Origin: Gammaproteobacteria bacterium
GTDB lineage: Bacteria; Pseudomonadota; Gammaproteobacteria; Eutrophobiales; Eutrophobiaceae
Length of the DNA stretch: 7,586 nt
Assembly: GCA_003645215.1 (NCBI GenBank)
Contig: QNEM01000091.1
Span: forward strand, 1 to 7,586
Reading direction: 5' to 3'
The notes below the pieces were generated by a model. That model was not told where the DNA came from. It did no database searches and was given only the letters and a program-made list of their open reading frames with translations. Positions 1 through 7,134 of this stretch are shown here, one piece after another. Positions within the stretch are counted from its first letter, which is position 1. Every line of letters starts with the position of its first letter. The translations under genes were made by a program, and so were the position numbers.

Positions 1-950
1 GCACCACCACAGCTACTTCCCTGCCCGGCAGTACAGCCGTAACAATGATCAAGCACTGTGATTGAATCACCTTCCAGTGAACTGTTTTTAAGATCGGCTA
101 TATGTAACTGCTTGTTTATATTAATTAAATTTAATCCCAACATCTGGTTAAAATCGCAATCGTAGATATAACCTTGCCAATCGACACTGACCATATTCCT
201 GCACATCACACCGTCCAGGTTGTCATTGTCATGAGAATTTTTTAGTAAGGATATGTAATCATGAAATGTTCTATTGGAAACCAGGGTACTGCCGAAACGA
301 TTGATGGGCATATTACTTAAGGCAAACAACTGGTTAAATTCAATACCAAAGTCCTGCATCAGTGTTTTCTTGTAGGCTGCTTCAAGTGGTGCCTGTGCCG
401 GTGGTAACTCAGGCCCTTGAGGATTGTAAACAAGATGTAGACTCAAGTTAGACCCTGGCTTTCCATAACCCAGGCGGTTCAATTTTTGCAATCCCTCTAT
501 ACTTAACTCAAACACACCCTTGCCACGTTGTTTATCTACATTCTCTTGCTGGTAACAAGGTAATGAGGCGACAATTTCTACTTTTTGTTGTGCCAGAAAC
601 TCAGCCAGGTCTTCCTGATCCGGTTCACTCAATATGGTCAGGTTACAACGATCGATTACTTTGACATCCAGTGCCCTTACCTTAACCACCAGTTCGCGAA
701 ATTGCGGATGTAATTCCGGCGCACCACCTGTGATATCCAGAGTATGCACATCACTATTCTTTACATAATCGTAAACCGCAGCAATAGTGGCTTCATCCAT
801 TTTTTCAGTGCGTTTGGGGCTTGAATTTACATGGCAGTGGAGACATTGCTGATTACAACGCAGTCCGATATTGATCTGCAATATTTCTGTCTTACGTCTG
901 CTTATCGCAGGAAAATCTGAATGATTCAGCAGGGCTAAAGTATCATGCAT
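1..950 (-). CDS. arsS: Radical SAM protein of the arsenosugar-biosynthesis ArsS family (3' end outside window)
   Basis: The frame is open from an ATG at 948-950 to the window edge: 316 codons without a stop, starting MHDTLALLNHSDFPAI. Visible features are the radical SAM iron-sulfur motif CNQQCLHC (C32, C36, C39), a TGGAPELHP stretch around residues 74-82 for SAM binding, and a cysteine-rich C-terminal part with C250, C265 and HCYGCTAGQGSSCGG (C303, C306, C314). This radical SAM plus Cys-rich layout is that of ArsS, which in known cases joins a 5'-deoxyadenosyl group to dimethylated arsenic on the way to arsenosugars, usually with the methyltransferase ArsM. An in-frame TGA lies at 990-992 and no ATG, GTG or TTG lies between it and this ATG, so the start is well fixed, although no clear Shine-Dalgarno sequence is visible. 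Some family members are selenoproteins; here C314 is an ordinary TGT cysteine codon. The gene lies 84 bases downstream of fixH on the same strand and could be read from the oxidase operon. Only the last residues should be missing. The family call is firm; the substrate is inferred. Confidence 0.85.
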   Translation of the reverse strand, partial: MHDTLALLNHSDFPAISRRKTEILQINIGLRCNQQCLHCHVNSSPKRTEKMDEATIAAVYDYVKNSDVHTLDITGGAPELHPQFRELVVKVRALDVKVIDRCNLTILSEPDQEDLAEFLAQQKVEIVASLPCYQQENVDKQRGKGVFELSIEGLQKLNRLGYGKPGSNLSLHLVYNPQGPELPPAQAPLEAAYKKTLMQDFGIEFNQLFALSNMPINRFGSTLVSNRTFHDYISLLKNSHDNDNLDGVMCRNMVSVDWQGYIYDCDFNQMLGLNLININKQLHIADLKNSSLEGDSITVLDHCYGCTAGQGSSCGG

Positions 951-964
951 GATGCGTCGTCTAT

Positions 965-986
965 GTGTCTGGTCGCGTGTCTGGTC
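965..986. repeat. Short direct repeat between fixH and arsS
   Basis: GTGTCTGGTC occurs at 965-974 and again at 977-986, separated by GC, giving a 12-base period. It lies in the otherwise featureless 84-base spacer between the fixH stop and the arsS start. No terminator-like hairpin with a T run is visible in this spacer, so transcription from fixH into arsS is possible. The repeat may be chance or the result of slippage; no function is claimed. Confidence 0.4.
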
Positions 987-1034
987 ATTTCATCTTCAGA
1001 CAGCAGTTTACATCATCGGTTCTACGAGTTTAGA

Positions 1035-1514
1035 TTATTCGATGAAAATATCTTCCAGCAGGCGCCAGTCATCGGCTTCGATCTGTAAGTACCAATTACC
1101 ACTGATAAGGGACGGCAACGCCCCTGCATAAACACCATTACTGTCAGTCTGAAACACCAGAACCTGGTCTTGCCCCTTGATTGTTGGATGCAGAAAACTG
1201 AGTTTTATACTTGATGGACTGATAAATTTATCATTTCCCTCAAGACTGATCTGAATATTGTTCTGGGCCTCTGAAATTATTAAATTTGCCACAAGCTCGT
1301 ATCGAACCGCCGCCTTGTCCCGACCCAGTGTTTTATTAATCTCCATGCCATACTTGTAATAATCATCCTGTACCAGACCATCGTCTGACTCCACTGCGAT
1401 CCATATGGTAATGATGCCTCCAAACACTGCTGATGCAGGCAGAGCAATTATTAGCCAAACCCATGGTTCACGGAACCACGGCCTGGGTGAGCTTGATGAA
1501 GCCTCTGTATTCAT
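1035..1514 (-). CDS. fixH: FixH/CcoH family cbb3 oxidase assembly protein
   Basis: This 159-residue protein has a short polar N-terminus, one transmembrane segment at about residues 18-41 (WVWLIIALPASAVFGGIITI), and a periplasmic domain. Just after the membrane is the family hallmark DDYYKYGMEINK (residues 50-61), and near the C-terminus is the DWRL element (about 149-152). The length is normal for the family. FixH/CcoH is a membrane protein needed for stable assembly of cbb3 oxidase and is known to associate with the oxidase subunits. Its ATG overlaps the ccoG stop in an ATGA junction (1511-1514), and no strong Shine-Dalgarno sequence lies upstream, so translation is probably coupled to ccoG. 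Downstream one would often find ccoI and ccoS; here arsS follows instead. The family call is firm. Confidence 0.93.
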   Translation of the reverse strand: MNTEASSSSPRPWFREPWVWLIIALPASAVFGGIITIWIAVESDDGLVQDDYYKYGMEINKTLGRDKAAVRYELVANLIISEAQNNIQISLEGNDKFISPSSIKLSFLHPTIKGQDQVLVFQTDSNGVYAGALPSLISGNWYLQIEADDWRLLEDIFIE

Positions 1515-2941
1515 GGCGCAGGCCCCAAAAATCTTGCCTCTGCTGTAATAGATAATGCATCAGCCTCTGGAATAGTTGCTCCTTCATCTCCCACAGCAAT
1601 TAGTTTGAAAATGAAAGGAGTACTTCTTTCCTGCAAATTATCTTCATATACACGCACTCGAATTGGCCTGTCCGCTACAGATCCTGCATCAACCTTAATC
1701 AACTCTTTATCTACCAGGGTAAGTCCAGCTATACCTTCAACCTCAAGGCGATAGGTGTTTGCACGTTCCTCCATATTGATGACCTTTAATGTAAATACAT
1801 TTTCGAGCATATCTCCTGCATCACGATAGAGCTGGTTACGATCGCGTATGACATCCAGTCCCAGGGGACTACGTTGATAAATAGTAAAAGCAGTAATTGC
1901 AGTAATTGCGACAAGCAAGAATATGTAAATGATGATTCGTGGTCTTAAAATCCTGGAAGGATTACCCGTGACTGCATTCTCTGTGGTATATCGAATCAAG
2001 CCCTTCGAATAACCAATTGTATCCATGACGCCATTACAGACATCGATACAGGCCGAACATCCAATACATTCGTATTGTAAACCGTCACGTATATCTATGC
2101 CCGTCGGGCAGACTTGCACGCACAACTTGCAATCAACACAGTCCCCGAGACCTTCGCGTCTATGATCACTACTGACTCTGCGTTGCCCACGAGGATCACC
2201 ACGCAGCTCATCATAGGCAATGGTGAGCGTATCATTATCAAACATAGCACTCTGGAACCTTGCGTAGGGACACATGTACTTACACACCTGCTCACGCATA
2301 AAGCCTGCATTGGCATAGGTGGCAACTGTAAAAAACCCAATCCAGGTAGCCTCCCAGGGCCCAAGTGTGAGATTTATTGTTGAAGAAAGCAGTTCATAGG
2401 CAGGGGTAAAATATGCGACAAAGGTAAAACCGGTAAAAAATGAGATGAAAAACCAGAGAGAATACTTCGTTGTTTTTTTGATGATCTTCTCAATAGTCCA
2501 CTTCGATGCTTTCAATTTCTTTTGCTTTCCTACTGATCCCTCGACTTTCTTTTCAATCCATAAAAACAGTTCAGTCCAGACCGTTTGCGGACAGGCGTAA
2601 CCACACCAGAGCCTGCCTGCCAGGGCCGTAAAAAAGAACAGGGCGAATGCAGCTAGAAGAAGTAAAAAAGCCAGGATCAGAAAATCCTGTGGCCAGAAGG
2701 TCGCACCAAAAACATGGAATTTTCTTGCAGGTATATCGAACAGAATGATCTGACGATCATCCCATTGCAACCATGGCAACACATAATAAAGACCGAGTAG
2801 GCCAGCACCAGCAAGAGCACGTAATGCGGCAAATAATCCATGGACTTCGCGTGGATATATTTTTTGGTGTTTCTCGTATAAAGATTGCTGAAAATCAGCA
2901 TCTTTTGTTATTGTTTTTTCAGCTACACCCATTCCTGCCAC
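1511..2941 (-). CDS. ccoG: CcoG/RdxA/FixG cbb3 oxidase accessory iron-sulfur protein
   Basis: This 476-residue membrane protein has hydrophobic segments at about residues 36-58, 86-108, 160-180, 196-215 and 333-354. Two cysteine pairs lie at membrane segments: CGYACP (C113, C117) and CKYMCP (C220, C224). They are followed by two ferredoxin-like 4Fe-4S motifs, CVDCKLCVQVCP (C268, C271, C274, C278) and CIGCSACIDVC (C292, C295, C298, C302). Residues from about 355 onward form the Ig-like C-terminal domain of the family, probably periplasmic. CcoG homologues reduce Cu(II) to Cu(I) for delivery to the CuB site of CcoN. The start is uncertain: GTG at 2939-2941 has an AGGAG 15 bases upstream, which is far, while an in-frame ATG three codons later (2930-2932) has AGGA directly against it. 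The gene lies 70 bases after ccoP and overlaps fixH by 4 bases. Identity is firm; the first few residues are not. Confidence 0.95.
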   Translation of the reverse strand: MAGMGVAEKTITKDADFQQSLYEKHQKIYPREVHGLFAALRALAGAGLLGLYYVLPWLQWDDRQIILFDIPARKFHVFGATFWPQDFLILAFLLLLAAFALFFFTALAGRLWCGYACPQTVWTELFLWIEKKVEGSVGKQKKLKASKWTIEKIIKKTTKYSLWFFISFFTGFTFVAYFTPAYELLSSTINLTLGPWEATWIGFFTVATYANAGFMREQVCKYMCPYARFQSAMFDNDTLTIAYDELRGDPRGQRRVSSDHRREGLGDCVDCKLCVQVCPTGIDIRDGLQYECIGCSACIDVCNGVMDTIGYSKGLIRYTTENAVTGNPSRILRPRIIIYIFLLVAITAITAFTIYQRSPLGLDVIRDRNQLYRDAGDMLENVFTLKVINMEERANTYRLEVEGIAGLTLVDKELIKVDAGSVADRPIRVRVYEDNLQERSTPFIFKLIAVGDEGATIPEADALSITAEARFLGPAP

Positions 2942-2957
2942 TACATTATCAGCTTGC

Positions 2958-2977
2958 TCCTGGAGGTAGACCCAGGA
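2958..2977 (-). promoter_or_regulatory. Possible hairpin over the ccoG ribosome binding region
   Basis: In the ccoP-ccoG gap the minus strand reads TCCTGG, eight bases, then CCAGGA: a perfect 6-bp stem. The 3' arm overlaps the AGGAG (2957-2961) that is the best Shine-Dalgarno candidate for ccoG. No T run follows, so it is not an intrinsic terminator. It could be an mRNA processing or translation-tuning hairpin that lowers ccoG expression relative to the structural genes, but a stem this short can occur by chance. Confidence 0.3.
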
Positions 2978-3010
2978 TAAAAGATTACTTCACCGGGTCA
3001 TTCTTCCAGA

Positions 3011-3916
3011 CTACTTCTCCTGGGACAAACTGTAAACATAGGCAGCTAACAGATGAACTTTAGCCTCACCTAAAAATTCCCCATGTGGGGGCATTTGACC
3101 ACTTCTCCCTTTAGAAACCGATTCAACCACGCGTTTCTGGGACCCACCATATAGCCACTTATTGTCCGTGAGATTTGGTGCGCCGAACATATAATTGCCC
3201 TTTGCATCCGCACCATGACAGACGGCACAGTTTGTCGCGAATAGTTCCTTGCCCTTGGATATCACAACTCTGTTACCCTCTTGTCCACTCAGAGAACGAA
3301 CATATTCAGAAACATTAAATACCCCTTCAGTACCTATCACCTCCTGCCATGCAGGCATGGTACCGATACGCCCATCCATAACAGACTTCTTGATGTCCTC
3401 GGGCTTACCACCCCACAACCAGTCATCATCTGTAAGGTTCGGATAACCACGTGCACCACGTGCATCCGACCCATGGCATTGAGTACAGTAGGTAGCATAT
3501 AAGCGCTTACCTATGGTGTTCGCCTCCGGATCTTCAGAGACTGCAACCAAATCCTGCTCGGCAAACTTATCAAATATCGGATCGTATTTTTCTGCGGCAG
3601 TATCTATCTCATCCTGATACTGACTCGTCTGGGTCCAGCCAAGAACGCCTTCATATGTTCCCAATCCGGGATAGAGAACAAGATAAATCACACCAAAGAT
3701 AATGGTAAAGTGGAACATGTATAACCACCACATTGGTAGCGGGTTGTTTAATTCCTCCAGGTCCTCATCCCAGATATGACCCATACTTTCTGCCTCTTTA
3801 TCAGGGTCGATTCTGCCCCCGGATAGTTTCACCAGAAGCACAAAACAGCCAATGATACCGAGGACGGTTGGAATAATGATATACCAGCTCCAGAATTCAC
3901 TCACAAAATCATGCAT
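3011..3916 (-). CDS. ccoP: cbb3-type cytochrome c oxidase dihaem subunit III (CcoP)
   Basis: This 301-residue protein carries the two c-type haem motifs of CcoP: CTQCH (residues 144-148) and CAVCH (230-234). The distal methionine ligands are probably M187 in GTMPAW and M275 in GQMPPHG. Two N-terminal transmembrane segments (about 12-30 and 63-82) flank a cytoplasmic stretch, the two-helix form of the subunit, and the rest lies in the periplasm. CcoP receives electrons from soluble or membrane cytochrome c and passes them through CcoO to CcoN. The ATG at 3914-3916 is preceded by AAGGAG with a 7-base spacing and lies inside the end of ccoQ, overlapping it by 8 bases in another frame, so the two are probably translated together. 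The length and both haem sites are intact. Confidence 0.96.
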   Translation of the reverse strand: MHDFVSEFWSWYIIIPTVLGIIGCFVLLVKLSGGRIDPDKEAESMGHIWDEDLEELNNPLPMWWLYMFHFTIIFGVIYLVLYPGLGTYEGVLGWTQTSQYQDEIDTAAEKYDPIFDKFAEQDLVAVSEDPEANTIGKRLYATYCTQCHGSDARGARGYPNLTDDDWLWGGKPEDIKKSVMDGRIGTMPAWQEVIGTEGVFNVSEYVRSLSGQEGNRVVISKGKELFATNCAVCHGADAKGNYMFGAPNLTDNKWLYGGSQKRVVESVSKGRSGQMPPHGEFLGEAKVHLLAAYVYSLSQEK

Positions 3917-4106
3917 TTGAATTCTCCTTCTTAACCTCTGTCGTTTTTATTTCTTCTTGCAGAAAATTTTCTTCTTCCAGAGGAATATTTGCTGCCTCAT
4001 CAAAACTTTCCTTGCGACGGCCACTCCAGGCCCAGATGACAATAGATAAAAAGACAATCATCACAACAACAGTCCAGACAACTTGAATTTGAGTTAGTAA
4101 AGGCAT
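3909..4106 (-). CDS. ccoQ: cbb3-type cytochrome c oxidase small subunit (CcoQ)
   Basis: This 65-residue protein starts MPLLTQIQVVWTVVVMIVFL. It has one transmembrane helix at about residues 8-26, then WAWSGRRKESFDEAANIPLE and a charged, Glu/Lys-rich tail. CcoQ is a small single-helix subunit that stabilises CcoP binding and the active complex. The same frame is open further upstream to 4190, but that part only reads the ccoO end out of frame. The ATG at 4104-4106 has a strong GAGGAG (4115-4120) eight bases upstream and yields the normal CcoQ N-terminus. It begins 4 bases after the ccoO stop, with its ribosome binding site inside ccoO. The tail after the core is slightly longer than in minimal CcoQ proteins, and its last codons overlap ccoP. 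Confidence 0.9.
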   Translation of the reverse strand: MPLLTQIQVVWTVVVMIVFLSIVIWAWSGRRKESFDEAANIPLEEENFLQEEIKTTEVKKENSNA

Positions 4107-4110
4107 CAGA

Positions 4111-4725
4111 TCATCTCCTCGTTTTAACCGCAGTACCAAGTCCCTGGAGATAGGCAATAAGGGCGTCCAGCTCTGTCTTTCCTTCGACATCTTTTTGAGC
4201 TGACTCTATCTGCTTGTCTGTGTAAGGCAGACCTAATGTTCTCAATACCTCCATTTTTTTCTGAATCAACGAATCGTCTACCTTTGTTGTTTCCAACCAT
4301 GGATAGCCCGGCATAATGGATTCAGGCACTACATCACGTGGATTGTTCATGTGCACACGATGCCAGTCATCACTGTATCTTCCGCCTACGCGATGCAAGT
4401 CTGGCCCGGTCCGTTTTGAACCCCATTGAAAAGGATGGTCATAAACGAATTCCCCAGCCAGGGAATAATGCCCATACCTTTCAGTTTCTGCACGGAAAGG
4501 ACGAATCATCTGCGAATGACATAAATAACACCCTTCCCGAACATAAACATCACGACCAATAACCTGTAATGCAGAATAGGGTTCGAGGCCATCAACGGGT
4601 TCAGTGGTTGAGTGCATAAAAAACAGGGGCACAATCTGAACCAGGCCACCAATACTGATAACGATCAATGTCATTATGATCAATAGCCCAATGTTCTGTT
4701 CAATACTGTCTTGAGTAATTTTCAT
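4111..4725 (-). CDS. ccoO: cbb3-type cytochrome c oxidase monohaem subunit II (CcoO)
   Basis: This 204-residue protein has one N-terminal transmembrane anchor (about residues 12-36) and a periplasmic cytochrome c domain with a single haem motif, CYLCH (66-70), in the characteristic REGCYLCHSQMIRPFRAE context. The probable methionine ligand is M138 in SIMPGYPWL. The RYGHYSLAGEFVYDHPFQWG block (83-102) and the GPDLHRVGGRYSDDWH block are typical of CcoO. It relays electrons from CcoP to the low-spin haem b of CcoN. The ATG at 4723-4725 follows a GGGAG ribosome binding site at about 7 bases spacing, and only 11 bases separate it from the ccoN stop. Length and motifs are complete. Confidence 0.97.
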   Translation of the reverse strand: MKITQDSIEQNIGLLIIMTLIVISIGGLVQIVPLFFMHSTTEPVDGLEPYSALQVIGRDVYVREGCYLCHSQMIRPFRAETERYGHYSLAGEFVYDHPFQWGSKRTGPDLHRVGGRYSDDWHRVHMNNPRDVVPESIMPGYPWLETTKVDDSLIQKKMEVLRTLGLPYTDKQIESAQKDVEGKTELDALIAYLQGLGTAVKTRR

Positions 4726-4736
4726 ATCATCACTCC

Positions 4737-6158
4737 CTAATGCGCAGCCGCTGGTAACGGGATCGTTGCTGTTACAGGTTTGGCACCAGCAACCGTTTTC
4801 CAGATATTATATGCCATTATAAACATTCCCATCAGGAACAGAGCCCCACCCATCATTCGAATAACGTAAAACGGATGCATTGCCTGCACCGATTCAATGA
4901 AGCTGTAGGTCAGCGTTCCATCATCATTGACAGCACGCCACATAAGTCCCTGCATGATTCCTGAGACCCACATGGAAACAACATAAAGTACGACACCAAT
5001 AGTTGATGCCCAGAAATGGATCTCGATCAGTTTGACACTGTAAATTTCACGGCCGAATAATCGAGGGATCAGATAGTACATCGACCCAATAGAGATCATG
5101 GCAACCCAACCCAATGCACCTGAATGCACATGACCGATGGTCCAGTCTGTGTAATGCGAAAGGGCATTCACGGTTTTAATCGCCATCATTGGCCCTTCAA
5201 AGGTGGACATCCCGTAAAAGGATATGGCAACAATAAGAAAACGTAGAATCGGGTCTGTACGTAATTTATCCCAGGCACCTGACAAGGTCATAATACCGTT
5301 GATCATGCCGCCCCATGAGGGTGCGAGCAGGATAAGCGACATCACCATGCCCAGCGACTGGGTCCAGTCAGGTAATGCCGTATAGTGCAAATGATGCGGA
5401 CCAGCCCAAACATAGGTAAAGATAATCGCCCAGAAATGAACCACTGACAGTCGGTATGAATATACAGGCCTGTTTGCCTGTTTCGGAACAAAGTAATACA
5501 TCATGCCAAGAAAACCGGTTGTCAGGAAAAAACCAACCGCATTATGCCCATACCACCACTGTATCATCGCATCCTGAACACCAGCGTAGGCAGAGTACGA
5601 TTTAGTAAAGCTCACCGGAATGACCGCACTGTTTACAATGTGCAGTACTGCGATAGTCAGAATAAATGATCCGTAAAACCAGTTGGCCACGTATATGTGT
5701 TTGATCTTCCTTTTCATTATGGTGCCAAAAAACACAATGGCATAAGAAACCCAAACCACGGCGATAAGAATATCGATTGGCCATTCAAGCTCGGCATATT
5801 CCTTTGATTGCGTAATCCCCATGGGCAGGGTTATTGCGGCGGAAACGATGACCGCTTGCCAGCCCCAGAATGTAAACGCAGCCAGCTTGCCGCAATAAAG
5901 TCGTGCATGACTGGTTCTTTGCACCACGTAATATGAGGTTGCAAACAAAGCACTGCCACCGAATGCAAAAATCACAGCGTTGGTATGAAGTGGTCGCAAG
6001 CGACCGAAGGTGAGCCATGGAATGTCAAAATTCAAGGCTGGCCAGGCCAATTGTGCAGCAATTAAAACGCCAACTGACATACCGACGATGCCCCAGACGA
6101 TCGTCATGATGGCGAACTGGCGCACCACCTTATAGTTATAAGTCTGCTCTTCAGGCAT
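4737..6158 (-). CDS. ccoN: cbb3-type cytochrome c oxidase catalytic subunit I (CcoN)
   Basis: This 473-residue polytopic membrane protein is a C-family haem-copper oxidase. Metal ligands are recognisable: H58 in RPLHTN and H345 or H343 in GHVHSG for low-spin haem b and haem b3; H205 in WYGHNAVGF and the HH pair H255/H256 in WAGPHHLHY for CuB. Y249, six residues before the HH pair, occupies the place of the helix VII tyrosine that is cross-linked to a CuB histidine in cbb3 enzymes. E321 in STFEGPM is the conserved glutamate near the active site. It reduces oxygen to water with high affinity and pumps protons. The ATG at 6156-6158 is preceded by a strong purine-rich AGGAGAGGAG. It is the first gene of the ccoNOQP-GH cluster, with a candidate promoter in the 119-base gap upstream. 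No truncation is seen. Confidence 0.97.
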   Translation of the reverse strand: MPEEQTYNYKVVRQFAIMTIVWGIVGMSVGVLIAAQLAWPALNFDIPWLTFGRLRPLHTNAVIFAFGGSALFATSYYVVQRTSHARLYCGKLAAFTFWGWQAVIVSAAITLPMGITQSKEYAELEWPIDILIAVVWVSYAIVFFGTIMKRKIKHIYVANWFYGSFILTIAVLHIVNSAVIPVSFTKSYSAYAGVQDAMIQWWYGHNAVGFFLTTGFLGMMYYFVPKQANRPVYSYRLSVVHFWAIIFTYVWAGPHHLHYTALPDWTQSLGMVMSLILLAPSWGGMINGIMTLSGAWDKLRTDPILRFLIVAISFYGMSTFEGPMMAIKTVNALSHYTDWTIGHVHSGALGWVAMISIGSMYYLIPRLFGREIYSVKLIEIHFWASTIGVVLYVVSMWVSGIMQGLMWRAVNDDGTLTYSFIESVQAMHPFYVIRMMGGALFLMGMFIMAYNIWKTVAGAKPVTATIPLPAAAH

Positions 6159-6192
6159 GACTCCTCTCCTATATAATTGTATCTACTGACAT

Positions 6193-6242
6193 GGTTATTA
6201 TTATAGTTTGCGGCTATTGTTACACGTTTTTCAATCAATCAA
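6193..6242 (-). promoter_or_regulatory. Candidate ccoN promoter with FNR/ANR half-site
   Basis: On the minus strand a perfect TATAAT lies at 6200-6205, predicting transcription from about 6193 and a 35-base leader before ccoN. The expected -35 position reads AACGTG, a poor match, as is usual for activator-dependent promoters. A 14-base site at 6229-6242 reads TTGATTGATTGAAA: the first half matches the FNR/ANR consensus TTGAT-N4-ATCAA exactly, and the second half keeps only two of five bases. Its centre is 42.5 bases upstream of the predicted start, close to the -41.5 position of class II FNR promoters. Control by FNR/ANR would suit a low-oxygen oxidase. The spacing supports the call; the degenerate half-site weakens it. 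Confidence 0.5.
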
Positions 6243-6277
6243 AAGTGCAGAACAAGATCTACATAAACTTTTCCAAT

Positions 6278-6634
6278 CTAGTGTGATTTTTTGGCAATCG
6301 ACTCAAAAACTTCGTCATTAGGACAAAAACTCAGGTCGGCAGGTCCGCCTTCCTTAAGCGCCTCATCACATTGTTTAATCACAGAGCAAGACTCGCAGTT
6401 CCTGATCTGGTTTTCAATATTCGTTACTGATTCAGTATGTAAATAATCCTCCCGCCTGATATTTCTCTTCGCCAGCATCTTGTCGAGGCGTAAATATTTG
6501 ACTCTTTGTGCAAAGGCATCCCGAATACTTAAGCCAGATCTAAAATCACCCAGAATAGCTATAAAAATCACAATCGCTACGACCAATATGACCAGGGCGA
6601 GCAGTACAAGGAGAATTATTGGCAGGTAAGTCAT
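6278..6634 (-). CDS. Single-pass membrane protein with four-cysteine DUF6455-like domain (copy 2)
   Basis: This 118-residue protein has a strongly hydrophobic N-terminal helix (about residues 4-29). A basic stretch follows (QRVKYLRLDKMLAKRNIRRED), so by the positive-inside rule the C-terminal domain is probably cytoplasmic. Four cysteines at C80, C83, C89 and C104, arranged C-x2-C-x5-C-x14-CPN, resemble DUF6455 domains and suggest a bound metal, zinc or iron-sulfur; the ligand is inference. By hand count about 77 of 118 residues match the neighbouring gene at 6701-7072 without gaps, and all four cysteines align, so this is a tandem duplication. The ATG at 6632-6634 follows an in-frame stop and agrees with the paralogue's start, but no Shine-Dalgarno sequence is visible. 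It ends 119 bases before ccoN. The function is unknown; position suggests a link with oxidase expression or assembly. Confidence 0.75.
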   Translation of the reverse strand: MTYLPIILLVLLALVILVVAIVIFIAILGDFRSGLSIRDAFAQRVKYLRLDKMLAKRNIRREDYLHTESVTNIENQIRNCESCSVIKQCDEALKEGGPADLSFCPNDEVFESIAKKSH

Positions 6635-6700
6635 TAGCTAATGTTTAGTTTTCTTATTTTTGCCTGTATTTCTTCTTTATTAAATTCTTTTCTGGCCTGC

Positions 6701-7072
6701 TTATTCCTTTAAATTGGAAATAACTCTTTTGGCAATTAGTTCTAAATCTTCGCCTATCGGACAAAAACTCAGGTCGGCGGGAGAGCTTTCCTTAAGCACT
6801 TGATCACACTGCTCGGTGAGGGTACATGACTCACAGGTTCGAATCTGGGTCTCTATATTTGAGATGGATTCGAGATGTAAATAATCCTCACGTTTAATAT
6901 TTCTCTTCGACAGCATCTTGTCGAGGCGCAAATATCTGACCCTTTGTGCAAGCTCTTCCCGGAGGCGTAGGCCCTTTCTAAAATCGCCTGTAATAGCAGT
7001 GAAAAGCACAATTGCAACAACCAGTATAATTAAGCTGATCAGTACAAAGGTAATTATATATGTGTAACTCAC
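6701..7072 (-). CDS. Single-pass membrane protein with four-cysteine DUF6455-like domain (copy 1)
   Basis: This 123-residue paralogue of the next gene has an N-terminal transmembrane helix (about residues 5-28), a basic segment QRVRYLRLDKMLSKRNIKRED, and cysteines C80, C83, C89 and C104 in TCESC, QCD and FCP contexts. It differs in having IGE after the last CP where copy 2 has NDE, and in a slightly longer C-terminal tail. The start is a GTG (7070-7072), supported by gap-free alignment of the N-terminus (MSYTYII against MTYLPII) rather than by a ribosome binding site, which is not evident. The stop is 66 AT-rich bases before copy 2 with no terminator seen, so they may be cotranscribed. A perfect FNR/ANR box lies about 67 bases upstream and could drive it under low oxygen. 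The DUF6455 assignment rests on the cysteine pattern alone. Confidence 0.75.
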   Translation of the reverse strand: MSYTYIITFVLISLIILVVAIVLFTAITGDFRKGLRLREELAQRVRYLRLDKMLSKRNIKREDYLHLESISNIETQIRTCESCTLTEQCDQVLKESSPADLSFCPIGEDLELIAKRVISNLKE

Positions 7073-7134
7073 TGTTATTACGCCAATTATTCTCTATCTT
7101 TGCGGGCCGTAGTCTGTCATATGTTGCAATGCGA

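Noticed and set aside
949..1131. A short plus-strand open frame crossing the arsS-fixH junction.
   Set aside because: It overlaps the end of fixH and the start of arsS in antisense, with no ribosome binding site or family resemblance.
2114..2383. An 89-codon open frame on the plus strand opposite ccoG.
   Set aside because: It lies antisense to the ferredoxin region of ccoG, has no recognisable domain, and is explained by the codon composition of the real gene.
4107..4190. An upstream start for ccoQ giving a 93-residue protein.
   Set aside because: The added residues are the ccoO end read out of frame. The ATG at 4106 has a strong GAGGAG at good spacing and gives the usual CcoQ N-terminus.
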